A DNA stretch of 64,000 nucleotides from Hoeflea prorocentri (GTDB taxonomy: Bacteria; Pseudomonadota; Alphaproteobacteria; Rhizobiales; Rhizobiaceae): contig NZ_JAPJZI010000001.1 of assembly GCF_027944115.1 (NCBI RefSeq), positions 2,790,001-2,854,000 on the forward strand, given 5' to 3'. Below are positions 1-8,714 of this stretch, one piece after another. The translations under genes were made by a program, and so were the position numbers. How positions within the stretch are numbered: the stretch's first letter is position 1; every line of letters starts with the position of its first letter. Below the pieces are notes generated by a model, which worked only from the letters and a program-made list of their open reading frames with translations, searched no databases and was not told where the DNA came from.

Positions 1-58
1 GGTGGAACGCATCGACAGTTGCCTCGGGCAACCGGTTTTCACCGGGCCCGCTGCTCAT
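1..58 (-). CDS. 5' end of a truncated gene, possibly tRNA1(Val) methyltransferase
   Basis: Only the first 19 codons are inside the window, starting with ATG on the minus strand. The ATG overlaps the stop of the DUF2007 gene by an ATGA junction, so the two are translationally coupled. The visible residues end in TVDAFH, which resembles the start of the TrmN6-like methyltransferase that I recall lying next to DUF2007 genes in rhizobia. No catalytic motif is visible, so the function is inferred from context only. Confidence 0.5.
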   Translation of the reverse strand, partial: MSSGPGENRLPEATVDAFH

Positions 59-279
59 CTCTCGCGCAGCTCATCGCCAAGACCCGCCCCTTCGACGAGT
101 TGGCGCGCTTCGTTCACCCGGTCGGCATCCACCAGGAGGCGGCGCGACAGGGCGTTGATTGATCCGTCAAGCACGCTCATATTCTCGTCGGCGATGAAGT
201 ACTGAATTCCGGCCTCCTTAAGAAGCGTACCGACGAAGGAAAGCGTGACAACGTTGTTCGTTCGGATCAGTTCCTCCAT
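55..279 (-). CDS. DUF2007 family small protein
   Basis: A protein of about 74 residues matching the DUF2007 'putative signal transducing protein' family: an N-terminal IRTNN segment, a central FIADENMSVLDGS stretch and a C-terminal RRLLVD segment, giving a small ferredoxin-like fold. Its molecular role is not established. The ATG at 279 is preferred to an in-frame GTG at 291 because family members begin directly with (M)xELIRTN. It overlaps the next gene by 4 bp and is divergent from the polyprenyl synthase gene. Confidence 0.8.
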   Translation of the reverse strand: MEELIRTNNVVTLSFVGTLLKEAGIQYFIADENMSVLDGSINALSRRLLVDADRVNEARQLVEGAGLGDELRER

Positions 280-513
280 AAACTCAAACACCTTTCAGAC
301 TTGCAATCACCATTTCGGTGACAATTTACAGTTTGGTCGAGCGCTGTTTGCCATATATGCGAACTGGAAGTGGTTTTGTCATCACAGTCACGGGACTGCA
401 CGATAAATTGAGGTGTTGTCACTCAACAATGGGGTTAAGTGCGTCGATTCTTCACTTGTCCCGCAACCGGCCAGTTTCTATTGTCTTTTGCAGTGTATCA
501 AGGAGTCTGCATT

Positions 514-1530
514 TTGGGCGTTGTCATTCCGCTTGAGGATAAAAACAGAAACACCGCGTCTATCAAACCGCTGGTGGATCTTACAAAACCCGACATGGGA
601 CGGGTCAACCAGTTGATCCTTGAAAAGGCAGGCTCCGATGTCGAAATGATCCCGGAGGTTGCAAACCACCTGATATCGTCGGGCGGCAAGCGACTTCGTC
701 CCATGCTGACCCTCGCCGCGGCATCCATGTTCGGTTATGAGGGCGACGGCCATGTAAAGCTGGCGACCAGTGTGGAGTTCATGCATACGGCCACGCTGCT
801 TCATGACGATGTCGTCGATGAGAGCGATCTGCGCCGGGGCAAATCGACCGCGCGGATGATCTGGGGCAATCAGGCCAGTGTGCTGGTCGGGGATTTCCTG
901 CTCGGACAGGCCTTCAAGATGATGGTCGATGTCGGCTCCCTTGATGCGCTGGACGTCCTGTCCACCGCCGCCTCGATCATTGCCGAAGGCGAGGTGCTGC
1001 AGCTTTCGGTCGCCGGGAATATGGAAACGACAGAGGACGATTATCTGGCCGTGATCCGCGCGAAGACCGCCGCGCTGTTTTCCGCAGCGGCGGAAGTCGG
1101 GCCGATCATCGCGGGCGCCAGCAAGGCCGACCGGGACGCGCTGCGATCCTACGGAACCAATCTGGGCCTCGCATTCCAGCTCGTGGACGATGTCCTCGAT
1201 TACGGCGGAAAGGCGCAGGACCTTGGAAAGAATGTCGGCGACGATTTCCGCGAAGGAAAAATAACGCTGCCCGTGGTGCTTTCTTATCGCCGCGGCGACG
1301 ATAATGACCGGGCCTTCTGGCGCTCGGCAATCGAAGAGGGAAACAACGACGAGGCCGCGCTTGAAACGGCACTTGCGCTGATCGCAAAGTCCAATGCTTT
1401 GAACGATACGATCACGCGTGCCGAGCATTACGGCGCGATTGCGCGCGATGCACTTGCGCCTCTGGCAGACACGCCGGCCAAGGCGGCGATGCTGGAAGTC
1501 ATCGACTTCTGCATCGACCGAATCAATTGA
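514..1530 (+). CDS. ispB: Octaprenyl-diphosphate synthase (trans-polyprenyltransferase)
   Basis: It elongates FPP with isopentenyl diphosphate to make the polyprenyl side chain of ubiquinone, in the cytosol. The protein is 338 residues. Both aspartate-rich motifs are present, DDVVD at about 98-102 and DDVLD at about 225-229, as is the GGKRLRP motif near 57-63. A TTG start at 514 is chosen because AAGGAG lies 8 bases upstream and the resulting MGVVIPLE N-terminus and 338-residue length match rhizobial homologues. The in-frame ATG at 439 would add 25 unconserved residues and has no good ribosome site. The chain length (C40 versus C50) cannot be read from the sequence. It is followed by a TPR gene and ispE. 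Confidence 0.92.
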   Translation: MGVVIPLEDKNRNTASIKPLVDLTKPDMGRVNQLILEKAGSDVEMIPEVANHLISSGGKRLRPMLTLAAASMFGYEGDGHVKLATSVEFMHTATLLHDDVVDESDLRRGKSTARMIWGNQASVLVGDFLLGQAFKMMVDVGSLDALDVLSTAASIIAEGEVLQLSVAGNMETTEDDYLAVIRAKTAALFSAAAEVGPIIAGASKADRDALRSYGTNLGLAFQLVDDVLDYGGKAQDLGKNVGDDFREGKITLPVVLSYRRGDDNDRAFWRSAIEEGNNDEAALETALALIAKSNALNDTITRAEHYGAIARDALAPLADTPAKAAMLEVIDFCIDRIN

Positions 1531-1640
1531 CGCGCGTTGCCCAGCTTCCCTCTTGCTTGCCGTGCTGGCTGAAAAAGGCCATGCTTTGGGAGAATAGTGT
1601 GGATTCGCTATCGATGAGAATAGACATGGGAGCGGGCAAG

Positions 1641-3638
1641 ATGCGGCCTAAACTCTTTACCCTGGCGGCGAGCATCGTCATGGCGGGCATGCTGGCGACA
1701 CAGCCTGTATCGGCGAACGATGACGCAAGCGTTGACACGTTCGATTCAGGCAGGGTTGCCAGTTTCGCCGGAGCGCTGCTCGCCGGACGCACCGCCGAAG
1801 CGGATCGCGATGCCGAAACCGCCATTGACCTTTATCGCACAGCCCTGCGGTTCGACGCGGACAACACGGATCTTCAGCAGCGGTTGATGGTGCTGCTTTT
1901 CAACAACGGAAATTTCGACGAGGGCGTTGCGCTTGCGGAAAAGCTCAAGGGCGATCCCACGATTGAAAGCACCGCGAGGCTTGCCCTGGGCATCAATGCC
2001 GTGCGCCAGCGTGAGTTCAAGAATGCACAAAACCTTCTGGATTACGCAGGGGTCAACGATCTGGAACGCCTGTTGCACGGCCTGCTGCAATCATGGGCCT
2101 ATTTCGGCGACAGGAAGGGCGACCAGGCCCAGGAAACGATCGATGCTCTTGAAGGGCCGGAATGGTACGGCATCTTCAAGACCTTCCACAGCGCCGCCCT
2201 GCAGGAAGCACTCGGCAACACGGACGGAGCACGCCGCCTCTACACGGCGGTGATCACCGACCAAAACAGCGCCGGCATGGCGCCCGATACCTATATTGCC
2301 GCTTCCATGTCGCTCGCCGGCATGGAAAAGCGGCTTGGCAACGAACAGCGGGCCAAGGATGCGCTGGCAACGGGGACCGCCTTTGCGCCCGGTTATGCGC
2401 CGCTGCGCGCCCTGCAAGAGCGCATCGAGGCAGGCGAAACGCCAAAGGCTTCGATCCGCAATTCCGCGCAAGGCGCATCGGCCGTCCTTTATACAATCGG
2501 AAGCGCGCTTAACCGCAGCGGCGCGGAGGATTTTGTCGCAATCTATCTGAATTTTGCCCGGGCGCTCGATCCCAAGAATGCCGGAACGCTGATCATGCTG
2601 GGCGCCCTTCTGGAGAATCAGGGAAAACCCGAAGCCGCAATTGCGCTTTACGAGGCTGTGCCGGAGGGTTCGATCTTCCACCGTGTCTCGGAGCTTCAGC
2701 TCGGCCTCAACCTTTCCGATCTCGACCGGCTTGATGAGGCCAAGCAGCACCTTCGGGACCTGATTGAAATCGATCCAACAGACATGCGCGCTTATCTGGC
2801 TTACGGCAGTGTCCTGTCACAGGCAAAATCGTACCGGGAGATGGCTGACAATTACGACCGCGCGGTCCAGGCCATTGGCGTCCTCCCCGATCAGTCGCAC
2901 TGGAATATCTTCTATCAGCGTGGCATCGCCTATGAACGCCTGAAGGAATGGGAAAAGGCTGAACCCAATTTCGAGCGAGCTCTCGAACTCAATCCGAACC
3001 AGCCGCAGGTCATGAACTATCTGGGCTATTCCTGGATCGACATGAACATCCATCTGGATGAGGGCATGGAACTGATCCGCGAGGCGGTGCGGCTGAGACC
3101 GAATGACGGCTATATCGTCGATTCACTGGGATGGGCCTATTACCGTCTCGGCGATTACGAAAACGCTGTGGAGGAGCTTGAGCGGGCCGTTGAAATCCGC
3201 CCCGGCGATCCAACCATCAACGATCATCTCGGTGACGCCTATTGGCGGGCCGGTCGCAAAACCGAGGCCCGCTATCAGTGGGAACGGTCGCTGACCATGG
3301 AGCCGGAGCTTACCGAGATCCCGAAAATCAAATCCAAGATCGCAAAGGGTTTGCCAGATTTGCCTGCGAAAGCCCCTTCGGCGTCCAATTCGGATGGCCA
3401 GAAAAACGACATAGACGGCTCGCTGAAACTGGATGAGTCGAAGAAGAACGGCATGATTGAGGATGTTCCGGCGACCCAGACAACCGAATACGAGGTCAAG
3501 CCGGGGCAAACGCTTTGGACGATCGCCGACGAAGTTCTGGGAGACGGGGAGCGCTACCGCGAGATCATTCTGCTCAACCCGTCCTTGCGGAACGGCAAGG
3601 AGACGATCCACCCCGGGCAGATTATTCTCATTCCGTAA
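1641..3638 (+). CDS. Secreted TPR protein with C-terminal LysM domain
   Basis: About 665 residues. The N-terminus has a basic start, a hydrophobic stretch and a likely signal peptidase site after PVSA. A long series of TPR units follows (for example around 120-160 and 380-580, with typical W-LG-Y-A-F-A-P spacing). The last 49 residues (about 617-665) form a LysM-like module: YEVKPGQTLW at its start and IHPGQIILIP at its end. TPRs mediate protein contacts and LysM usually binds peptidoglycan, so an envelope scaffold is plausible. ATG 1641 is chosen because GGGAG lies 8 bases upstream and the signal peptide then starts cleanly. Upstream in-frame starts at 1614 and 1626 lack this. Confidence 0.8.
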   Translation: MRPKLFTLAASIVMAGMLATQPVSANDDASVDTFDSGRVASFAGALLAGRTAEADRDAETAIDLYRTALRFDADNTDLQQRLMVLLFNNGNFDEGVALAEKLKGDPTIESTARLALGINAVRQREFKNAQNLLDYAGVNDLERLLHGLLQSWAYFGDRKGDQAQETIDALEGPEWYGIFKTFHSAALQEALGNTDGARRLYTAVITDQNSAGMAPDTYIAASMSLAGMEKRLGNEQRAKDALATGTAFAPGYAPLRALQERIEAGETPKASIRNSAQGASAVLYTIGSALNRSGAEDFVAIYLNFARALDPKNAGTLIMLGALLENQGKPEAAIALYEAVPEGSIFHRVSELQLGLNLSDLDRLDEAKQHLRDLIEIDPTDMRAYLAYGSVLSQAKSYREMADNYDRAVQAIGVLPDQSHWNIFYQRGIAYERLKEWEKAEPNFERALELNPNQPQVMNYLGYSWIDMNIHLDEGMELIREAVRLRPNDGYIVDSLGWAYYRLGDYENAVEELERAVEIRPGDPTINDHLGDAYWRAGRKTEARYQWERSLTMEPELTEIPKIKSKIAKGLPDLPAKAPSASNSDGQKNDIDGSLKLDESKKNGMIEDVPATQTTEYEVKPGQTLWTIADEVLGDGERYREIILLNPSLRNGKETIHPGQIILIP

Positions 3639-3650
3639 TCGCGTGACATC

Positions 3651-4526
3651 ATGGGCGAGATTACTGAAACCGCCTGGGCCAAGATCAATCTTGCTTTGCA
3701 CATCACCGGACAACGGGATGATGGCTATCACCTGATCGACAGCCTGGTCGCATTTGCCGACATGGGCGACCGCCTGACATTTACACCGGGCGCGCGTGAT
3801 GTCCTCACGCTTGCCGGTCCGTTCTCCGGCAGCCTGAATGCCGATGACGACAATCTGGTCGCTCGGGCACGGGCGCTGGTTCGGGACTTTACCGTCAGTC
3901 ATGGCCGGGATGCACCGCCGGTCGCAATTCACCTGGAAAAGAACCTCCCCGTCGCCTCCGGTATCGGCGGCGGATCGGCAGATGCAGCGGCAACGTTAAG
4001 GGGCCTTGCCCGGTTCTGGTCGATAGACATTGGCGAACCGGATCTTTCGGCGATGGCGCTCAGCCTGGGGGCGGATGTTCCCATGTGCCTTGTGTCAAAA
4101 CCGTTGCTGGCGCGCGGAATCGGCGATCAGCTGGACCTGCTGGATTCTCTTGCGACCTTGCCGATGCTTCTTGTCAATCCGCTGGAGGCGGTTTCGACCC
4201 CGGCCGCATTCGACGCCCTTGAATCAAAAAACAACGCCGCTCTGCAGCTTTCGGAACCGCTTGAGGACATTGAGACGGTGGCAGCGGCGTTAAAAAAGAC
4301 GCGCAACGATCTTGAGGCTCCGGCCAGGCGGTTTGTTCCAGCAGTGGACGAGATCTGCGCTGCGCTTTGCACATCCGATGCGCTGTTCTGGCGCATGTCG
4401 GGATCCGGCGCGACCTGCTACGGCATATTCCGTGATCCGGTCGCCGCCAGGCTTGCTGGCGACAGGCTTCGCGATCAGTATCCTCATTGGTGGGTGCAAA
4501 CTGCGATGACGAGCGGTGCACCGTGA
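3651..4526 (+). CDS. ispE: 4-diphosphocytidyl-2-C-methyl-D-erythritol kinase
   Basis: A GHMP kinase that phosphorylates CDP-methylerythritol in the MEP pathway of isoprenoid precursor synthesis. The 291-residue protein opens with the conserved AWAKINLALHI substrate segment, carries the ATP-binding PVASGIGGGSADAAA motif near residues 100-115, and has the late GSGATC glycine motif. It starts 12 bases after the TPR gene stop, with a weak ribosome site, suggesting coupling to that gene. Its closeness to ispB groups precursor supply with chain elongation. Confidence 0.95.
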   Translation: MGEITETAWAKINLALHITGQRDDGYHLIDSLVAFADMGDRLTFTPGARDVLTLAGPFSGSLNADDDNLVARARALVRDFTVSHGRDAPPVAIHLEKNLPVASGIGGGSADAAATLRGLARFWSIDIGEPDLSAMALSLGADVPMCLVSKPLLARGIGDQLDLLDSLATLPMLLVNPLEAVSTPAAFDALESKNNAALQLSEPLEDIETVAAALKKTRNDLEAPARRFVPAVDEICAALCTSDALFWRMSGSGATCYGIFRDPVAARLAGDRLRDQYPHWWVQTAMTSGAP

Positions 4527-4547
4527 GGTTAGATGCAGGAGTTTTTC

Positions 4548-5093
4548 ATGTCCCGAATTGATGAATCGCGTCCATTCGTGCCGGTGAAGATCGCTGTTCT
4601 GACGGTTTCCGATACGCGCAGCCTGGAGGATGACAAATCGGGTTCTACGCTTGCTGGACGGATCGAAGAATCAGGTCATGTTCTGGCCGCCCGCGATATC
4701 GTTACGGACGATGTTGAGAAGATTGCCGGACGTGTCAAATCATGGGCCGAAGACCCTGACATCGACGTTGTGATCACAACAGGCGGCACGGGGTTTACCG
4801 GCCGGGACGTCACGCCGGAAGCCGTCATGCCGCTGTTCGACAAACAGATGGATGGGTTTTCCGAGGTGTTTCACCGCATTTCCTACGACAAGATCGGTAC
4901 ATCCACCATCCAGTCGCGGGCGACCGGCGGCGTTATCGATGCGACCTATGTTTTTGTGCTTCCCGGCTCACCCGGAGCCTGCAAGGATGCCTGGGACGGG
5001 ATTCTGAAATATCAGCTCGACTACCGCCACATGCCGTGCAATTTCATCGAGATCATGCCGCGGCTCGACGAGCATCTGAAGCGCGGCAAGTAA
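4548..5093 (+). CDS. moaB: Molybdenum cofactor biosynthesis protein MoaB
   Basis: A 181-residue MoaB/MogA-family protein for molybdopterin adenylylation. It shows the MPT-binding TTGGTGFTGRDVTPEA segment and the LPGSPGACK motif near the C-terminus. ATG 4548 is used because GGAG lies 6 bases upstream. The earlier in-frame ATG at 4533 has no such site. It follows ispE by 21 bases. The molybdoenzyme encoded near 58-60 kb is a possible customer, but the cofactor is used widely and no specific link is implied. Confidence 0.93.
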   Translation: MSRIDESRPFVPVKIAVLTVSDTRSLEDDKSGSTLAGRIEESGHVLAARDIVTDDVEKIAGRVKSWAEDPDIDVVITTGGTGFTGRDVTPEAVMPLFDKQMDGFSEVFHRISYDKIGTSTIQSRATGGVIDATYVFVLPGSPGACKDAWDGILKYQLDYRHMPCNFIEIMPRLDEHLKRGK

Positions 5094-5109
5094 TTCGAAA
5101 GCGCCTCCT

Positions 5110-5889
5110 TCAGATTGCATCAAACCGGCCCGAGCGCCCGAGGCCGGATGCAAAACGTGACGCGCCCTTTTCGGCCTCCTCGCGTATGGGCACCTGCCCC
5201 TCGACCCCCTCCAGCTTGAGCGCTTCGGCAACATCCAGACCCCATTGCTGATAAGCTGTCATGCGGTCGGTCCGCAGGCATGTCTGCGGGAAACGTGCCA
5301 TGTCCGTGGCGATGGAGACAGCTTCCTCAAGCGCCTTGCCCTGCGGAACCAGCCGGTTGGCGAGCCCGAAACTCAGCGCCTCGCCAGCAGCGACAGGGCG
5401 GCCTGTCAGGATCATGTCCATTGCCCGGCTGTGCCCGATCAGGCGCGGCAGGCGCACATTGCCGCCATCGATCAAGGGAACGCCCCAACGGCGGCAGAAC
5501 ACCCCAAAGACCGCGTTTTCAGAGGCCACCCGCATGTCGCACCACAGGGCAAGTTCAAGCCCGCCGGCCACCGCGTGTCCTTCTACAGCCGCAATCACCG
5601 GCTTGGTCAGCAACCTGCGCGTCGGCCCCATGGGCCCCTCGCCCAAAGGCTCATACTCAAATGATCCTTCCGAGACCGTTTTCAGATCGAAACCGGCACA
5701 GAATGTCCCGCCGCGTCCATAAAGCACGGCCGCCAGTTGGCTGTCGTCCTTCTCGAAGGCGTCGAAAGCCGTCAGAAGCAGGCCGGCCGTCTCCGGATCC
5801 ACGGCATTGCGGCTGTCAGGACGATTGATGGACACAATCGTCACCGCGTCCCGTCGCTCCACCAGAACCTTGTCCTGCGATTCGTCCAT
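5110..5889 (-). CDS. Enoyl-CoA hydratase/isomerase (crotonase) family protein
   Basis: A 259-residue crotonase. The oxyanion-hole and CoA-binding elements are visible: GTFCAGFDLK near residue 65 and the second-half segment AVEGHAVAGGLELAL near 98-112. A glutamate occupies the position before LAL in the second motif, but I could not assign both catalytic acids, so hydratase versus isomerase activity is open. ATG 5889 is chosen over a longer N-terminal extension because GGAGA lies 6 bases upstream and homology begins there. It converges with moaB, with 16 bases between stops. Confidence 0.85.
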   Translation of the reverse strand: MDESQDKVLVERRDAVTIVSINRPDSRNAVDPETAGLLLTAFDAFEKDDSQLAAVLYGRGGTFCAGFDLKTVSEGSFEYEPLGEGPMGPTRRLLTKPVIAAVEGHAVAGGLELALWCDMRVASENAVFGVFCRRWGVPLIDGGNVRLPRLIGHSRAMDMILTGRPVAAGEALSFGLANRLVPQGKALEEAVSIATDMARFPQTCLRTDRMTAYQQWGLDVAEALKLEGVEGQVPIREEAEKGASRFASGLGRSGRFDAI

Positions 5890-6033
5890 GATCCGTCTCC
5901 TGCCCTTTTCAGATCGCTGAACTGAGATGCTGACATCACCGGCCGGCCCGGTCAATGTCGCTTGCACCGTGCAACCTCCCGGATATTCAGAGGATTTTCC
6001 CAGCACCGTCTCAGATCCGGTTCTCGTGATTTT

Positions 6034-6048
6034 GTTCTTGATATGTTC
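6034..6048 (+). promoter_or_regulatory. Candidate LexA (SOS) box
   Basis: The sequence GTTC-TTGATAT-GTTC is a perfect match to the alphaproteobacterial LexA direct repeat GTTC-N7-GTTC. It ends 57 bases before the radical SAM start codon, in the AT-rich intergenic region, a normal place for a repressor site. The match is seen directly; LexA binding is inferred. Confidence 0.65.
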
Positions 6049-6105
6049 TAATCCATTTGCTAGGAATAAATTCATAAAAACAAACGCAGACGTAAGGGTG
6101 CTTCA

Positions 6106-7263
6106 ATGAGCGAGCTGGATCATTTCAGGCAAAACAGCCTCAACCCGGCAAACAAGCCGGACATTGCTGAAGCGCTTGCCGCACGCTCAGGCATGCGCGT
6201 TGACAAGAACCGGCGCCGCGGGCGCGGCGCGGGCATCAATCCGAGCGGCCGTTTCGAACAGCACTCCCGCCACGTCTTTGATGATGGTTGGGAAAGCCTG
6301 GAAGATCTTCCGGCTTTCAAAACGGATGTACAGGTGGAAAAGCCCCGCACCATCATTACCCGCAATCAGTCGCCGGATATTTCCTTCGACCGGTCGATCA
6401 ACCCTTATCGCGGCTGCGAACACGGCTGTATCTACTGCTTCGCGCGGCCGACCCACGCCTTTATGGGGCTTTCACCGGGTCTGGATTTTGAATCACGCCT
6501 TTTTGCCAAGCCCGATGCTCCGAAACTGCTCGAAAGGGAACTGGCAAAGCCCGGCTACAAGCCGCGTGTGATTGCCATTGGCACCAATACGGACCCCTAT
6601 CAGCCGATCGAGAGGAAATGGCGGATCGTGCGGCAGATACTCGAGGTGTTGAACGCCTGCAATCATCCGGTCGGCATTGTGACAAAATCGGCAAACGTTC
6701 TGCGCGATGCCGATATTCTGTCCCAGATGGCCGAAAAGGGCCTTGCCAAAGTGGCTCTCTCGGTCACGACACTGGACGGCAAGCTTGCCCGCGCCATGGA
6801 GCCACGGGCTTCGACGCCGGTGCGGCGGCTGGAGGCGATCCGGGGCCTGTCGGAAGCCGGCATACCGGTCGCGGTCATGGCTTCGCCGGTCATACCGGGC
6901 CTGAACGACCATGAAATCGAACGCATTCTGGATTCGGCCAAGGCAGCCGGCGCGTGCACGGCAAGCTATATTCTGTTACGCCTGCCGCTCGAAGTCAGCC
7001 CGCTTTTCCGCGACTGGCTGCTGCGCCACTATCCGGACCGGTATCGCCATGTCATGTCGCTGGTGCGCTCGATGCGCGGCGGCAAGGATTATGACGCCGA
7101 GTTCAACAAACGCATGAAGGGCAGCGGCCCCTATGCCTGGCAGTTGGCCCGGCGTTTCGAAATCACGGCAAAGAGACTGGGGCTCGACAACAGATGGCGC
7201 TCCTTGCGCACGGACCTGTTTACGCCTCCCCATGGAACGGGGGTACAGCTCAACCTGCTTTGA
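6106..7263 (+). CDS. PA0069/Rv2578c-family radical SAM protein
   Basis: A 385-residue radical SAM enzyme with the cluster-binding C-x3-C-x2-C motif in CEHGCIYCF near residues 104-112, followed by the ATNTDPYQPIE-like segment typical of the PA0069 family. The family is related in sequence to spore photoproduct lyase-like proteins, but its substrate is unknown. AAGGG lies just upstream of ATG 6106. A SOS box lies in its promoter, suggesting a DNA-damage-associated role. The next gene on the same strand is rnhB, after about 200 bases. Confidence 0.88.
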   Translation: MSELDHFRQNSLNPANKPDIAEALAARSGMRVDKNRRRGRGAGINPSGRFEQHSRHVFDDGWESLEDLPAFKTDVQVEKPRTIITRNQSPDISFDRSINPYRGCEHGCIYCFARPTHAFMGLSPGLDFESRLFAKPDAPKLLERELAKPGYKPRVIAIGTNTDPYQPIERKWRIVRQILEVLNACNHPVGIVTKSANVLRDADILSQMAEKGLAKVALSVTTLDGKLARAMEPRASTPVRRLEAIRGLSEAGIPVAVMASPVIPGLNDHEIERILDSAKAAGACTASYILLRLPLEVSPLFRDWLLRHYPDRYRHVMSLVRSMRGGKDYDAEFNKRMKGSGPYAWQLARRFEITAKRLGLDNRWRSLRTDLFTPPHGTGVQLNLL

Positions 7264-7466
7264 TGAAGCTTCGCCATGATCGCCTACCCCGACTGCGATC
7301 ATGGCGGTGGATCCCTCCACCAAGCCGCAGCCGGTTTCCTGCCACCTGTGCCTCACACTGGAACCGGCATTCCCCGAGCAATGACCTCCGGCCTCTGCCG
7401 TCCGGAGACACGCTCTGAATGGAGGGACTTGCAGGGGATTGGGTGGGCGTGCGAGTTTGCCGCACA

Positions 7467-8159
7467 ATGTCTCGCACCCCACCTGATTCTCGCTCAGAAA
7501 CGCCCCGTTCGCGCCGGGCAAAGCCCGGACAGACCGAGCTGTTCGGATCGGTGGGAGACGGTCCGGATTTCAGTTTTGAGACGGCCGCGGGCTCACCCGA
7601 ACAGCTGGTGGCGGGGGCGGATGAGGCCGGGCGCGGCCCGCTGGCCGGGCCGGTCGTTGCCGCTGCCGTTATCCTTGATCCTCAGAATATTCCGCCGGGC
7701 CTTAATGACTCCAAGAAACTGACATCCTGCAAGCGCGATGCGCTCTTTGAGTTGATCCTGGCGAACGCCGACGTTTCCATCGCCTCGTCCGGGCCCGCCC
7801 GGATCGACCGCACCAACATTTTGCGGGCAAGTCTCGACGCGATGCGCAGGGCGATCAACACATTGCCCAGCCGGCCGCACAGCGCCCTGATCGACGGACG
7901 GGACGTCCCGCCCGGTCTGTGCTGCCGAGCGCAAGCTGTCATCAAGGGTGATGCCCGTTCGCTATCGATCGCCGCAGCGTCGATCGTCGCCAAGGTCATG
8001 CGCGACCGGATGATGCGCCAATCTGCAAAACTCTTCCCGGTCTTCGGCTTCGAACGGCATGCAGGCTACGGAACCGCCGAGCACCGCAAGGCTCTTGCCG
8101 AACACGGCCCCTGCCCGCTTCACCGCATGAGTTTCAAACCCTTGCGCGAAGACGTCTGA
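7467..8159 (+). CDS. rnhB: Ribonuclease HII
   Basis: It cleaves the RNA strand of RNA-DNA hybrids and incises at single ribonucleotides in DNA. The catalytic signature [14 protein letters not shown] supplies the first Asp-Glu pair; the DGRD segment and the [21 protein letters not shown] stretch supply the remaining acidic residues. With ATG 7467 the protein is 230 residues, slightly long because of a variable N-terminal tail. An in-frame start at 7419 would add 16 more. Neither start has a strong ribosome site, so the 5' end is the uncertain part. Confidence 0.93.
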   Translation: MSRTPPDSRSETPRSRRAKPGQTELFGSVGDGPDFSFETAAGSPEQLVAGADEAGRGPLAGPVVAAAVILDPQNIPPGLNDSKKLTSCKRDALFELILANADVSIASSGPARIDRTNILRASLDAMRRAINTLPSRPHSALIDGRDVPPGLCCRAQAVIKGDARSLSIAAASIVAKVMRDRMMRQSAKLFPVFGFERHAGYGTAEHRKALAEHGPCPLHRMSFKPLREDV

Positions 8160-8174
8160 CTTTCAGGACAGAGT

Positions 8175-8193
8175 AAGGGCTGTTTATGCCCTT
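8175..8193. terminator. Weak bidirectional hairpin between convergent genes
   Basis: AAGGGC and GCCCTT pair around a 7-base loop between the rnhB stop and the ydcF-like stop, overlapping the latter. It is placed as a shared terminator for convergent genes, but the T-tract is short. Confidence 0.4.
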
Positions 8194-8714
8194 TCGATTC
8201 GGAGCGCTGAACGTGTGGCGCCGAGCCGTTTGTGCATGGTGATCCAGTACCAGGGAAGCGCTGCAAGCTCGCGCAGCCACGACAACAGAACCCGGCGTCT
8301 GCGCGTCGGAACCAGGCCCTCCGGCGGTGAACTGGCCGTCGTCTCAAAGCCCAGATAGCGAAAACACATCCTGATACGGGGCAGATGATAGGCATCCGAG
8401 ACGACGATGATCTTTTTAAGCCCGCGCTCACTCAACAATTTGGCGCTATGAGCAACATTTTCGAATGTCGATGTGGAGCGGTCTTCCAATATCAGATCCG
8501 ATGGCTTGAGACCCGCATCGATACACAAGGACGCCATGACCTGCGCCTCGCTTGGCGGGTGTTTTCCCAGACCGCCGGAAAGCACAATCAATGGCGCGGC
8601 CTCATCCTTATGAAGAGCAATGGCGTGCAGCGTGCGCCGCCTCAAGGTCGGGCTCGGCTTGCCCTTTGCCCAGACCGCGGCACCGAAGACGACGATTGCA
8701 TCGGCGGCGCTCAA
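8184..8714 (-). CDS. YdcF/DUF218 family protein
   Basis: A 176-residue DUF218 (YdcF-like) domain protein. The signature elements are the IVVFGAAVW strand-loop near the N-terminus, VLSGGLG near residue 45, STSTFENV near 80 and VVSDAYHLPR near 100. Family members such as SanA and ElyC are linked to envelope integrity, and E. coli YdcF binds S-adenosylmethionine, but no reaction is established. Its ATG overlaps the stop of the 612-residue secreted protein gene by 4 bp, making it the last gene of a tightly coupled three-gene operon. Confidence 0.82.
   Translation of the reverse strand: MSAADAIVVFGAAVWAKGKPSPTLRRRTLHAIALHKDEAAPLIVLSGGLGKHPPSEAQVMASLCIDAGLKPSDLILEDRSTSTFENVAHSAKLLSERGLKKIIVVSDAYHLPRIRMCFRYLGFETTASSPPEGLVPTRRRRVLLSWLRELAALPWYWITMHKRLGATRSALRIERA

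Noticed and set aside
256-273. GTTC repeats near the DUF2007 start as a SOS box
   Set aside because: The spacings are 0, 6 and 10 bases, not 7, and they lie within coding sequence.
478-1428. 316-codon open frame antisense to ispB
   Set aside because: It mirrors a well-supported gene, has no ribosome site and encodes low-complexity shadow sequence typical of GC-rich DNA.
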